DNA of 64,000 nucleotides, taken from positions 27,741,026 through 27,805,025 of the forward strand of contig OY294048.1 in the NCBI GenBank assembly GCA_958510825.1. The letters are read 5' to 3'. Of this stretch, positions 10,569 through 20,172 are shown in pieces; within the stretch, counting starts at the first letter, position 1, and every line of letters starts with the position of its first letter. Source of the stretch: Brachypterus glaber (taxonomy: Eukaryota > Arthropoda > Insecta > Coleoptera > Kateretidae). A program made the position numbers and the translations under genes. Under the pieces are notes generated by a model. The model searched no databases, was not told the origin of the DNA, and saw nothing but the letters and a program-made list of their open reading frames with translations.

Positions 10569-10960
10569 TATTTGATGCGCTGATTTCGGAATCTTTTTCC
10601 ATTCTTCATAATAAACTCGTTTTTTTTTTAATATAACCCTATTGAAAATGACGGGTCTACGCGGGTATAAATGTTGCATAGACCCGACTTGAGCGGGTGA
10701 ATTTCATCCGCTGAAGTCCGGTTTATGCACCGTTTATACCCGCCCAGACCCGTCATTTTCAGCAGGGAACGCACAATGATTTTTTTACCCATACTTTTTG
10801 TCAACAAAAAAAATGAAAATCTAAAAAAAAAATATTTTTGTAGTAAATTGGTTCTGAATTTATAAGACTTTAAGCCAAAAAAGCGGACTTAAAATAAGTT
10901 AGCGAGTTATAAATATTCAAAAATTGCCATGTTGGGGGTGAAAGTGGTTATAACCTAACT
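10569..10960 (+). repeat. Old repeat related to the 34.1-kb palindrome, host of nested insertions
   Basis: Sequence on both sides of the two small insertions matches 34114-34330: ATTTGATGCGCTG, ATATAACGCACA, ATTGGTTCT, and AAGCCAAAAAA. The pieces are collinear once the 343-bp hAT MITE and the 131-bp palindrome at 10637-10767 are discounted. This copy is therefore older than both insertions. Confidence 0.6.
10637..10767. mobile_element. 131-bp palindromic MITE nested in an older repeat
   Basis: The ends CCCTATTGAAAATGACGGGT and the inverted complement at the right are nearly perfect, with a further matching block CGCGGGTATAAA. Compared with 34184-34200 (ATATAACGCACAG), the host sequence is interrupted exactly here, with AA present on both sides. 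A shorter relative with the ends ACCCAATTGAAAATGAC is at 45813-45866. Superfamily is not clear. Confidence 0.65.
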
Positions 10961-10989
10961 TGTAGCTCTTAAAATTCTCTATAAACACT

Positions 10990-11406
10990 TCTTTACTGTT
11001 CGTAATAGAATATCCGGTTTATTACCTAACATTTTCTTATCTGTTGTGATAGGCTGATTCCATAAAACCGTTAGTTATCTATAATTGCTAACCATTTTAT
11101 AATGCTTACGTAGTGTATTTGTTTATCAAGATGTTTAAGTCCTCTAAAATAATCATTAGCTGATAGAATTGGGCAACTGGACATGTTAAATTGTCTAATC
11201 CTGTATAAAGTAAAACTGTAGATTCATTCGATGTTTTGAATGTATTTTTGAACATATTTTGGAGTTAATACTTGGTCTTGTGCCGCAATAATTAAACCTT
11301 TAGACTCTGATTTCAAGTTAAAAAATTTTATCTGACTTTGTTCCTTACTTATTGGTAAATCTTGCATATTCCTAAACAACTGTCTATGCATTTCTTTTAT
11401 TGCCAT
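10990..11406 (-). pseudogene. Decayed non-LTR retroelement RT C-terminal fragment
   Basis: The minus-strand frame 11406-11224 includes FNLKSESKGLIIAAQDQVLT, matching the conserved LK..TEg.I.AAQdQ.L motif seen C-terminal to the RT in some animal retroelements. Downstream, past a stop, the same protein continues as CPILSANDYFRGLKHLDKQI, then FYGISLSQQIRK and, in another frame, KMLGNKPDILL, which resembles an NRPDI-type block. At least one stop and one frameshift break it. It is a dead fragment; the clade is not assigned. It lies about 200 bp downstream of the zinc-finger gene. Confidence 0.6.
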
Positions 11407-11609
11407 TTTTCAAAATTGTTTTTTTTTTAAATCTTGTTTTATTTAAGCATTTTTCCTATTCCAAACTTCTTCATCAGTTATAATAATATTATTATCACTA
11501 TAAATTTTATTTTTTAATTTTTATGCCATTTTAATAACTGATTTACTTTCATATAGACATAAACCTCATAAACCATGGTTGCAGTCCTTATAGTTTCGAA
11601 TTAAATTAA

Positions 11610-12827
11610 TTAATTGGCCTCTTTTTTTACTTTTTTTACATCTAATTTATAATTTGTTCTGCGAATATGAATTTGCATATGAGCTTTTAACTGTTGTGGC
11701 CACATAAATTTTTTATCGCATTCCAAGCAGTCAAATGGCCTTTCTCCCGTGTGAGTCCTCGTGTGTTTTATTAGTGCCTGTTTACTCGCATAGCTTTTTT
11801 CGCATTGCGAACACTCGTGCGGTTTTTTGCCTGCATGTACTAGAGAGTGTACTTTTAACGCGTCTTTTCGCACAAATGTTTTATTACAGTCCGAACACTC
11901 GAATATTTTTTCTCCAGTATGAATTGGTTCGTGCCTCATTAAATCATGTTTCTTTAAAAACTTTTTTTGGCAATGTGGGCATTCGAATGACCTAACGCCA
12001 TCATGACTTTTAGTGTGATTATTTAGATGTTGTTGCCATGCAAATGTTTTATGGCACTGCAAGCACTCAAATGGCCTTTCTCCAGTATGACTCCTACTGT
12101 GCTTCATTAGTGCTTGTTTACTTGCATAACTTTTTTCGCACTGCGTACAGTCAAACAATTTTTTGCCTGTATGTGTTTGAACATGTATTTGTAAGCCGTC
12201 TTTTCTCGCAAATTGTTTATTGCAATACGGACACTCGAACATTTTCTCGCCAGTGTGAATTTGACTGTGTCTCATAAACTCCTGTTTTGTTGTAAACCGT
12301 TTTAGACAGGTTGGGCACTCGTATGCCTTTTCACCAGTGTGTACTAAAATATGCCTTTTTAAATTAGTCACACCAGCAAAAGTTTTGTCACAATATGAAC
12401 AAGAAAAAGGCCTTTCTCCCGTATGTGTTCGAATGTGTCTGGCTAAAACATCTTTTCTTCCAAACCTATTGTCGCAATAGGGACAATTAAATAGTCTATT
12501 TTTTTTTAATTCTTCTGCAAGAACTTGTTTTCCTTCTTCATTAGATTCATTTTCTGTAGTATTATCCACCACGTTTTGTTCAAATAAAATATCTTCTGCC
12601 ATGCTTCCTTCTTCTATTTCTACTAAATTCTCCTCGAGGAACTCGTTAATAATTAATTCAGGTGCGTCTTCAGTATATGATTTCTCATTTTCACTTAGAT
12701 AGTCATGATCATCGTCATCTATTTCTTGTTTTATAATTTCAAGTTGCAAGTCATTTGATGAAATTAATTCAGGAATATCAAGATTTAACTGGCAATTAAT
12801 TTCAGTTTTTTTATGTATATTTTCCAT
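11610..12827 (-). CDS. C2H2 zinc-finger protein, ten fingers
   Basis: A 405-residue protein, probably a nuclear DNA-binding regulator. Residues 1-110 are acidic and low in structure, with a sumoylation-type IKQE at 32-35. Ten regular CxxC-x12-HxxxH fingers follow every 28 residues (113-135, 141-163 and so on to 365-387), mostly joined by TGE(K/R)-type linkers. No ZAD, KRAB or BTB domain is visible. Fingers 3-6 and 7-10 look like duplicates of one four-finger block; fingers 5 and 9 share CEKSYASKQAL. The tail is basic and ends VKKEAN. The ATG at 12827 lies 37 bases inside an exon opened by a good acceptor, so a 5' non-coding exon is expected upstream. Possible poly(A) signals are at 11506-11511 and 11438-11443. 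The specific orthologue is not recognised. Confidence 0.9.
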   Translation of the reverse strand: MENIHKKTEINCQLNLDIPELISSNDLQLEIIKQEIDDDDHDYLSENEKSYTEDAPELIINEFLEENLVEIEEGSMAEDILFEQNVVDNTTENESNEEGKQVLAEELKKNRLFNCPYCDNRFGRKDVLARHIRTHTGERPFSCSYCDKTFAGVTNLKRHILVHTGEKAYECPTCLKRFTTKQEFMRHSQIHTGEKMFECPYCNKQFARKDGLQIHVQTHTGKKLFDCTQCEKSYASKQALMKHSRSHTGERPFECLQCHKTFAWQQHLNNHTKSHDGVRSFECPHCQKKFLKKHDLMRHEPIHTGEKIFECSDCNKTFVRKDALKVHSLVHAGKKPHECSQCEKSYASKQALIKHTRTHTGERPFDCLECDKKFMWPQQLKAHMQIHIRRTNYKLDVKKVKKEAN

Positions 12828-12863
12828 ATTGAAAGCTTAATCAAGTTCTTGATGTTATTTTAA

Positions 12864-12878
12864 CCTGAAAAGAAAAAC
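12864..12878 (-). other. 3' splice site of the zinc-finger gene
   Basis: On the minus strand a pyrimidine tract ends in TTTTCTTTTCAG followed by GTTAAAATAAC, placing the exon start at 12864, 37 bases before the ATG. The intron therefore runs to higher coordinates, and the copia element starts only 174 bp inside it. The upstream exon was not located. Confidence 0.65.
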
Positions 12879-13038
12879 ATAGATAATTTTAGATTTTATA
12901 TTAAAAATTCTTTTTTAAGTACTAAATTACTACATAAGTAGGGGAACCCGGGGCGGAACAGGATGGTTATCCTTTATGGAAAGCTATTAGGATAATTTAA
13001 ATAAAATCTTCAAAACATTGTTAAATTATCGTTTATTC

Positions 13039-13203
13039 TGTTGAAATTTATCTAAAAATATTAACTTATACATGTAGCGCCATCTATATGTACTCAGACC
13101 AACTATGTATTGTCTATCTCTTTTTACGTTAATAAAAAGGCCTGCAGTCTTTTGCGATTTCCAACTTAACAAGTGGTTTTATTTTACACCTCTGGTTTTA
13201 ACA
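13039..13203 (+). repeat. 5' LTR of copia element
   Basis: 165 bp, starting TGTTGAAAT and ending GTTTTAACA. It carries AATAAA at 13131-13136, a likely R-region poly(A) signal. It differs from the 3' LTR only at base 10 (T versus A) and in GACCAAC versus GACTAAC. Confidence 0.95.
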
Positions 13204-13218
13204 GGTTATGATGCCCAG
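13204..13218 (+). other. Candidate primer-binding site
   Basis: GGTTATGATGCCCAG directly abuts the 5' LTR. It resembles the complement of the anticodon arm of initiator tRNA-Met, which copia-type elements use as an internal primer, but with one extra base. The position is right; the exact tRNA is inferred. Confidence 0.5.
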
Positions 13219-13300
13219 ATTATAAGGTTTTCCGTGTAGTTAGTTGTGACGCAGAATAAAAGCTCGATTTCTAGTTTGGAACAGTATAGTGGAGTGCAAA

Positions 13301-15850
13301 ATGGCTATGAACTATCTTTCCACAGTGCCAAAATTACAGGGGCGGGAAAATTACGAGGAATGGTCCTACGCCATGGAGAATTTTCTTGTACTTGAGGGCT
13401 TAAGCAAGTGCATCGACGGTTCTGAAGAAGATAGTGTCCAAGTTTCAAAAGCCAAGGCAAAGATTGTGTTATCCCTACATCCCTCTTTATACGTACACGT
13501 TAAAGAAGCTACAACGGCTAAAGACGTATGGGACAAGCTCAAGAATCTTTACGAAAATAAAGGCTTAACGAGGAAGATTGGTCTACTCCGTACTTTAATT
13601 TCATTGCGGCTAGAAAATTGTTCATCAATGGAAGATTATGCGAATCAAGTTATCGAGGCTTCGCAGAAACTTGATCGGACAGGTCTAAAATTTGATACGA
13701 AAATGGTCGGCAGTTTGTTATTGGCGGGATTGCCAGAGAGCTACGCGCCAATGGTAATGGCACTCGAGCATAGCGGAATAGACATATCGACGGAGTCGAT
13801 AAAAGCTAAGTTGCTCGATATGCAGCCAGATGGCAGCTCTAATGCGAACTCGACAGGTGGCGCCTTCGCTGGTAAAGCTGCGAACTACCAAAAACGTAAA
13901 CAGAACAATAAGGGCGGCAAAAATGAAAATAATGACACTAAACCTAAAAACAAAGACAAAAGTGAAGTAATTTGTTACAAATGTAGGCAGGCAGGTCATT
14001 ATATGTCAAAATGTCCCCAAGGAAGTCAAAATCAAAACAAAAGTGGTCAAAACAGTCAAGTTAAAAGTGCATTTAATGTTGTTTTTCTAATCACACAGTT
14101 TAACAACAAAGACTGGTACTTAGACTCTGGTGCGAGTATTCATCTAACTTGCAGGGAGGACTGGTTGTTAAATCAGAGAAAACCAACCTTAACAGAAATT
14201 ATGGTTGCTGATAATACCAGAATCCCAGTGCAAAAGTGTGGCGAAGTTGAAATACTTACCAAAGTAGATGAAGAACAGTTTGAAATAGATATTTTAAATG
14301 CTCAGTATGTACCTAATTTAACAACGAATTTGTTATCGGTCAGTGAACTTTTGAAAAATGGAAATAAGGTTGAATTTGACAGAAATGATTGCAAGATCTA
14401 CAATGCTAAGAATGTTTTAGTGGCTAAGGCTTTTCTGATTGATGGTGTTTATAAACTAGATGCTTTTGAAAAGTGCTTGTTTGCTGGACAAGCAGTAGTT
14501 ACAGGTGAAACATGGCATAAAAGATTGGGCCATATAAACTCAAGGTACTTGAACAAAATGCGAGATGGTCTAGTCGAAGGAATAAAGTACAGTGGTCAGT
14601 TAAAAATTGAAAAACAAAATTGCGAAATCTGTTGTGAAGGAAAGCAATCGCGGTTACCTTTTGGACATACAGGTACAAGAGCTGAAGGTTTGCTTGACGT
14701 GGTGCACAGCGATTTAGCAGGACCCATGCAGACGACGTCCATAGGAGGGTCAAAATATTTTGTGTGTTTTCAAGATAACTACAGTCGCATGTCGTTTGTG
14801 TATTTTATTAAATCAAAAGATGAAACTTTTGAAAAGATTAAAGTTTTTCAGAATTTAGTGGAAAAACAGCTTGATAGAAAAATCATGGTTTTACGTACAG
14901 ACAATGGTGGGGAGTATGTGAATTTACAGTTTGAAAGTTACCTAAGAAAACAAGGTATAATCCATCAAACTACAAATCCGTATTCTCCTGAACAAAATGG
15001 CCTTTCGGAAAGACTGAACAGATCCTTGGTTGAGAAAGCTAGGTGTTTACTGTATGAAGCAGAGTTAGAAAAACGCTTTTGGGCTGAGGCCATAAACACA
15101 GCTTGCTACCTAAGAAATAGATCTACAGTGTCCAGTATTCCAAAAACACCATATGAAATGTTTTTTGATCAAAAACCGGATTTAAGTCACATTAGAATTT
15201 TTGGAAGTAGTACAATGACTCATGTGCCGAAAGAAAAGCGAAGAAAGTTTGACAAGAAGTCTGAAAAATTAATTCTAGTGGGTTTTTGTGAAACTACCAA
15301 GGGGTACAGACTTAACAATCCAAAGACTGATCAAATAACAACTAGTAGAGATGTACATATTATTGAAAAAGAAAAACAGAAAATTAATGATTTTAGTGTA
15401 GAAGTAGAAAATACAAAGAAAACAGTGACAGAAGAAGAAGAAGAAGATCAACAGTTGGAACTAAATTTGACAGATTTAAATTCAAGTTCAGAATGGGGTA
15501 TAGCAGAACAAACATTTTTTGAAGATGAGCCAAATGACGAAACGTATGTGCCTGAAGATACGGATATCATTACTCCAGAGAATGTAAGAAGATCGCAGAG
15601 GGACAGAAAAAACTTCGAAGATTATGTCACCTATTTTACTCCAGAACAGAAAAATGTTAGAGAATTTACAGTTTCAGTGGGAGACCCATGTTCAGTGAAA
15701 GAAGCACTTTCAGGGCGTGAGTGTGAAAACTGGAAAAGCGCTATGACAAGTGAAATGAACAGTTTCAGTGAAAATCGTGCATGGGACCTAGTGGACCTTC
15801 CCAAAGGTCAGTCACCAGTGAAATGCAAGTGGGTTTTTAAAAAAAAATGA
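13301..15850 (+). pseudogene. Copia gag-protease-integrase part of polyprotein
   Basis: From the ATG at 13301 the frame runs 849 codons; an earlier GTG is not needed. The order is a copia-type Gag N-terminus (about residues 1-200), the zinc knuckle CYKCRQAGHYMSKC (near 225), protease LDSGAS (near 273), an integrase zinc domain with HKRLGH and CEICCEGKQSRLPF, and the integrase core with D in HSDLAG, D in RTDNGGEY and E in NGLSER. The start of the RT follows (KCKWVFKKK), then TGA. The stop arises from a one-base shift in a nine-A run: the -1 frame continues perfectly as [19 protein letters not shown]. Loss of one A is the simplest explanation; a -1 slippage site is possible but unusual for Copia. 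Confidence 0.9.
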
Positions 15851-17173
15851 ACAGTGATGGAAGTGTTACTTTTAGGGCTAGGTTAGTTGCTAAAGGATTT
15901 AGTCAGAGACCAGGTATAGACTTCGATGAGACTTTTTCCCCAGTTGTTAGACATTCGAATTTAAGACTACTTTTTGCTTTATGTATACATGGAAATACCT
16001 GAAGGATTTAGCGGTAAAATTTCCAGGGATCCAAAAGGTAAAGTTTTAAAACTTAATAGAGCAATATATGGTTTGAAACAGTCGTCACGTGCGTGGTACA
16101 AAAAGGTTGAAACAGAATTATTCAATTTAAATTACAAAAGGTGCGACTATGAACCTTGTATTTTTGTAAAAGGCGAAAACGGTTTCATAACCATCATTGC
16201 GCTATATGTGGACGATTTTTTTATTTTCAGTAATTCTATGCAAGAAGCAGATTTTTTGAAAAAGCAGTTAGCTTTACATTTTAAAATAAAAGATTTAGGT
16301 CAAATCAAACAGTGCTTAGGAATGAGAATTACAGTAAATAAAAATAAAGATGAAATTTTATTAGACCAAGAACAATATATAAATGAAGTTTTAGCTAGGT
16401 TTAATATGAGTGAATGCAAACCCGTAGGTACGCCTATGGAAAAATCCATTAACTTTGATCAGGCAGATTCAGATATTTGTAGTAAAGAATTGCCTTATCA
16501 ACAGCTTTTGGGCAGTTTGATGTATATATCAGTGTTGACTAGACCTGATATTACATTTGCAGTAAATTTTCTAAGCCAATTTAACAATTGTTACACTGAA
16601 CAGCACTGGAAATGTGCAAAAAGGGTACTCCGGTATTTACAGGGTACCAAATCTTTTTGTTTGAGATATAAAAAGGATAACTTAGATTTATTGGGTTATG
16701 CCGATGCTAATTTTGCAAGCAATTTATGTGACAGAAAGTCATATACTGGCTTCATTTTTATGTTAGCGGGTGGGGCAGTTTCGTGGGCTTGCAGTAAGCA
16801 GAAGACGGTGGCCTTAAGCAGCACTGAAGCTGAATATATGTCAGTCACAGAAGCTTCTAAAGAAGCCATTTGTTTTCAAAATTTGTTATCCGAGCTATTG
16901 GGTACCTTTAAATGTATCACAATTTTTAACGATAATCAAAGCGCACAAAAGTTGGCTTTGAACCCTGTATGTAACAGAAGGTCTAAACACATAAACGAAC
17001 GATATCACTTCATACGGGAGGCTATTTTAAAAAAATTAGTTCAAGTAAAATATTTGCCTACAGATGAAATGGTAGCCGACGTGTTAACCAAGGCACTATG
17101 TTTGCCAAAGCATTCTAAGTTTAAAAATGAACTAGGTTTAATTAATATTAGTTTAGATAAGTGGGAGTGTTGA
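15847..17173 (+). pseudogene. Copia reverse transcriptase / RNase H part, internally deleted
   Basis: The first piece (15847-15999) gives [18 protein letters not shown] and LRLLFAL. A second frame from about 15974 continues [25 protein letters not shown], the active-site ALYVDDF and the complete RNase H (LLGYADANFA, ALSSTEAEYM, DNQSAQKLA, SKHIN). Known Copia RTs have about 25 residues between LLFAL and VYM, including the D.(K/T)TAFLNG motif with the first catalytic aspartate. They are missing here, about 75 bp, with a frame change. The RT is therefore almost surely inactive. The rest is well preserved, as expected of a recent loss. The frame ends at TGA 17171-17173, just inside the 3' LTR. 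Confidence 0.9.
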
Positions 17174-17332
17174 AATATATCTAAAAATATTAACTTATAC
17201 ATGTAGCGCCATCTATATGTACTCAGACTAACTATGTATTGTCTATCTCTTTTTACGTTAATAAAAAGGCCTGCAGTCTTTTGCGATTTCCAACTTAACA
17301 AGTGGTTTTATTTTACACCTCTGGTTTTAACA
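17158..17332 (+). repeat. Polypurine tract and 3' LTR
   Basis: A short purine tract (AAGTGGGAG at about 17158-17167) immediately precedes the 165-bp 3' LTR at 17168-17332. The LTR carries AATAAA at 17260-17265. TATTC follows as the right target duplication. Confidence 0.85.
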
Positions 17333-17984
17333 TATTCAATATTTGGAACATCAGGATTGCACAAATTTTACCAAAAATTATAAAATTATATTAAAAACTG
17401 GAGTCACAAAAAATGCATTTCATCCCGTTCTGTTCGATACCCGGGGCAAAATGGGAAATGCTATTTAAATATCGAGATTCTTTAATTTTAGGGTCATAGC
17501 TTCCACAGCATATTAAATGTTTTATAAGGATCAGGTTTGCCTGTCAGTTTTCCTTTTATAGTGACGCAAAAAATTAAAATAAAAAAATTTAACTTTGCGA
17601 TGGTAGTTTCCATAGCACAGTCCAAGTTTTTTGAGAAACAGTCAAAAGTGAACGTAAATCTATTTTACTCATCACAATCAGCATTTCTGCACAATAAATA
17701 ATTAAAACAATATAAAACCAATCAATGCATTGTAGCTTACTGAATGTTTAAATATAATTAGGTTAATTCTGCCACACATCCTCGCCCGATAAAAGCTCCA
17801 TACCGTTTCGCCATTTAGCCACACAGTTAATTTTTTAAATAACTTTTTTACCAAATTTTATTATTTTAATTTTAACCTTTAAAGAAATTGCAGAAGTGTA
17901 AAAAAAATCCTTAATGAATGAAAACATATCATTCAAAAAACGAACCCATAAAAAACTTACCTGGAACTACGGAAAATATATCGA
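17333..17984. other. Non-coding, no gene recognised
   Basis: AT-rich DNA beyond the copia insertion. It holds a CCCGGGGCAAAATGGG motif near 17441-17457 resembling the ACCCGGGGCGGAACAGG near 12948-12964 on the other side of the insertion. That suggests an older repeat split or flanked by copia. No open frame is credible. Confidence 0.4.
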
Positions 17985-18668
17985 AGGCGGGGGGCTGACC
18001 ACGAGGAAATCTTTTGTACAAGCCAAAGGAACTCTGGAGGAACTCCGAGGAACTTCGGAGGAACTCCGGAAGGAACTCCGAGGAACTCTTTGCAAAAAAA
18101 TCTTTTGTACAAATTTCAGACGCGGTCAGAAATAATTATTATTTATTACCCATGCGGATTAACGTTTTTATTTTCAAACTAGATGAGCCGTTACAAACAC
18201 CTTATGCGCCAAGTTTGGTAGAAACCGTCAGGGACAAAGCTTTTTTCCTGAAGATAATTTTGGGGCGCCAAATTTAGTTTTGGGGCGCCAAAAATTTTTG
18301 CTCTGATCTGAAGGGGCACCAAGTTTGGTAGTAACCGTGAGGGACAAAGCTTTTTTTCTTGAAGGTAATTTTGGGGCGCCAAGTGTCAAGTTTGGTAGAA
18401 ACCGTCAGGGACAAAGCTTTTTTTCGTGAAGGTAATTTTGGGGCGCCAATTTTTGTTTCGAAGGGGCGCCAAGCCTTGGTTAAAACCGTCAGGGAGGCTT
18501 ATTTGCCAAAAATTACCCCGTCCAGAGAGGAACTCTTAAGGAACACAGGAGGAACTCCCAAGGAACTCTGTAGGAGGAACTCCGAAGGAACTCTGAGGAA
18601 CTCTGAGGAACTCTTCGCAAAAAGGAACTCTTTTGTACAAATTTCAGACTCGGTCAGCCCCTCGGCGA
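17985..18668. repeat. GGGGCGCC/GGAACTC composite repeat block
   Basis: GGGGCTGACC near 17990 and its inverted complement near 18652 bracket the block. Two minisatellite patches built on GGAACTC(C/T)GA lie at about 18025-18095 and 18520-18625; both lead into TTTTGTACAAATTTCAGAC. Between them are repeats of AAGTTTGGTAGAAACCGTCA with GGGACAAAGC and GGGGCGCCAA. The same central repeats occur at 59880-60080. The open frames seen here are products of the repeats. Confidence 0.65.
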
Positions 18669-18956
18669 GGCATATTCAACCAAGAGAAGGGGCAGTTTCA
18701 AACATCAATAATATTAAAAGATGATTTAAGTTTTTATTACATTTATTAAATAAATTTTAATATATAGGTAAAAATATGCAGCTTACAAAAACTTTAAACA
18801 CATAAAATAAAATATCACTAATAAAATAAAACTTTGATAAATAAAATTAAATGTGACTAAAACTCTTATATGTTAGTGAGATGAAATAAAAAGAAAAGTA
18901 GGGCACATATGTTTAAAACAGAAGTTTAAAATATAAATAAACTACAGTATAGTATG

Positions 18957-19206
18957 CCTCTCATGTTCTCTTTGACTGCGTGGCTCTACACCGCTGGAGA
19001 TACTGGCAACCGGGAAATGGTAACCCAGAAGCTATGCTCTCCAATGCAAATCTAGTAAACAGCCTAGTAAGCCTGATAAAGGAAACGAAGCTGTTTGACT
19101 AGCAAGAGACCCAAGAATAACACAATATGCCCGCAGGTGGCCGCAGTGTTTAAGGTACGAATCCTCATCTTATTTCTCTTCATCAATCAATCAATCAATC
19201 AATCAA
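18957..19206 (+). mobile_element. 5'-truncated LINE tail with 13-bp TSD
   Basis: A 250-bp insertion bounded by the perfect 13-bp direct repeat ACAGTATAGTATG (18944-18956 and 19207-19219). From 18959 it encodes SHVLFDCVALHRWRYW and runs 47 codons to TAG at 19100-19102, the style of a non-LTR RT C-terminus (HVLF.C). It ends in an (ATCA)n-type microsatellite tail at about 19180-19206. TSD, truncation and tail together indicate target-primed reverse transcription. Confidence 0.85.
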
Positions 19207-19219
19207 ACAGTATAGTATG

Positions 19220-19586
19220 GTTAAACCTTTTTTGTTTTCCACCACATGCAAAAACCATAGGTTGAATGTGCCCCAGCGCGTTTGGCTGAATGTGCCTCAG
19301 GTGTACTAATTATTGACTAAAGGAGATGATTCTTTGCCGGTACAGCCGATGGCCTCTGAAAACTATCTTAGTTCCCCTAACAATACAATTTTATATAAAA
19401 TTTAAAAAGCTGAAATTTATTACGCTTGATTATCTCCGTTGGCAATACAATTTTGAATAAAATCTCTGTTTCATGTAACCCTGTGACACATCGCAGTGTA
19501 GTGACTGAAATCCATCAGAGCTAAATAGTCTACTAGCGAGATATGGAGCACTCTAGATTTATGATTTTTTTTTCTGCTCATCACTA
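19220..19586. other. Non-coding, no feature seen
   Basis: Between two LINE fragments. No open frame or transposon end was recognised. Confidence 0.4.
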
Positions 19587-20172
19587 TTTTTGCACCTAAA
19601 TAAAGAGGAAATTAATAAATTACAAATCATACAAAATAAAGCAATGCGCTCCATACTTAAATGTAATAAATACACATCAATTAAAGAGATGCTTCAAGCT
19701 TTATGTTTAATGAGTGTTGAACAAACTATAGTATTTAGAACTTTAAATCTCATATATAAAATAAAACATAATATAGCACCCAAATATTTATGTAGTAAAA
19801 TAGTTTTTATACATCAAATTCATGATCATAACACAAGAAATGTGAACGATTTTTTCATTAATATAGCAGGGTCAGAAAAAAAACAAAAACTCTTTTTTTT
19901 ATAAAGGATTGACTATATTTAATGGTTTGCCTAGCACAATCAAAAATTGTCAAAATTATAACAAATTTAAAACATTGTTAAAAAATCATATTTTAGAAAA
20001 TAAAGTTGGCCTATTTTAAGAATATATTATTATATTATGTATATTATTATGTACCTGAATTATTATTATTATAGTTTATAGACAATATTATGATATAAGG
20101 TTTTTTATGTAAATATTGACTGTTTGTAATAGCCTTAGCTAAATAAACGTATTATTTATTTATTTATTTTAT
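19587..20172 (+). pseudogene. LINE fragment, RT C-terminus and 3' tail
   Basis: The frame from about 19590 gives INKLQIIQNKAMRSILKCNK followed by SVEQTIVFRTLNLIYKI, typical of the region after the RT core in Jockey/CR1-type LINEs. After a frameshift near 19893 it resumes with KGLTIFNGLPSTIKN and ends at TAA 20017-20019. The 3' UTR has AATAAA near 20141 and a (TTTA)n tail at about 20150-20172. No RT catalytic motifs remain. It is a 5'-truncated dead copy; the clade is inferred. Confidence 0.75.

Larger units (their letters stand above)
13039..17332 (+). mobile_element. Copia-type LTR retrotransposon, young but defective
   Basis: A 4294-bp element with two 165-bp LTRs differing at two positions. 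The LTRs begin TGTT and end AACA. The perfect 5-bp target duplication TATTC is at 13034-13038 and 17333-17337. Domain order gag, protease, integrase, reverse transcriptase, RNase H is diagnostic of Copia. The reading frame is broken by a frameshift in an A run near 15839-15847 and by a deletion near 15980 that removes the first RT catalytic segment. It sits in the antisense direction in the intron of the zinc-finger gene. Two LTR differences imply recent insertion. Confidence 0.95.

Noticed and set aside
11735..12277. Plus-strand frames across the zinc-finger exon
   Set aside because: Antisense shadows of the regular finger repeats.
13718..13999. Minus-strand frame inside the copia gag region (also 14499-14753 and 17041-17301)
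   Set aside because: Antisense shadows of the copia polyprotein with no independent motif.
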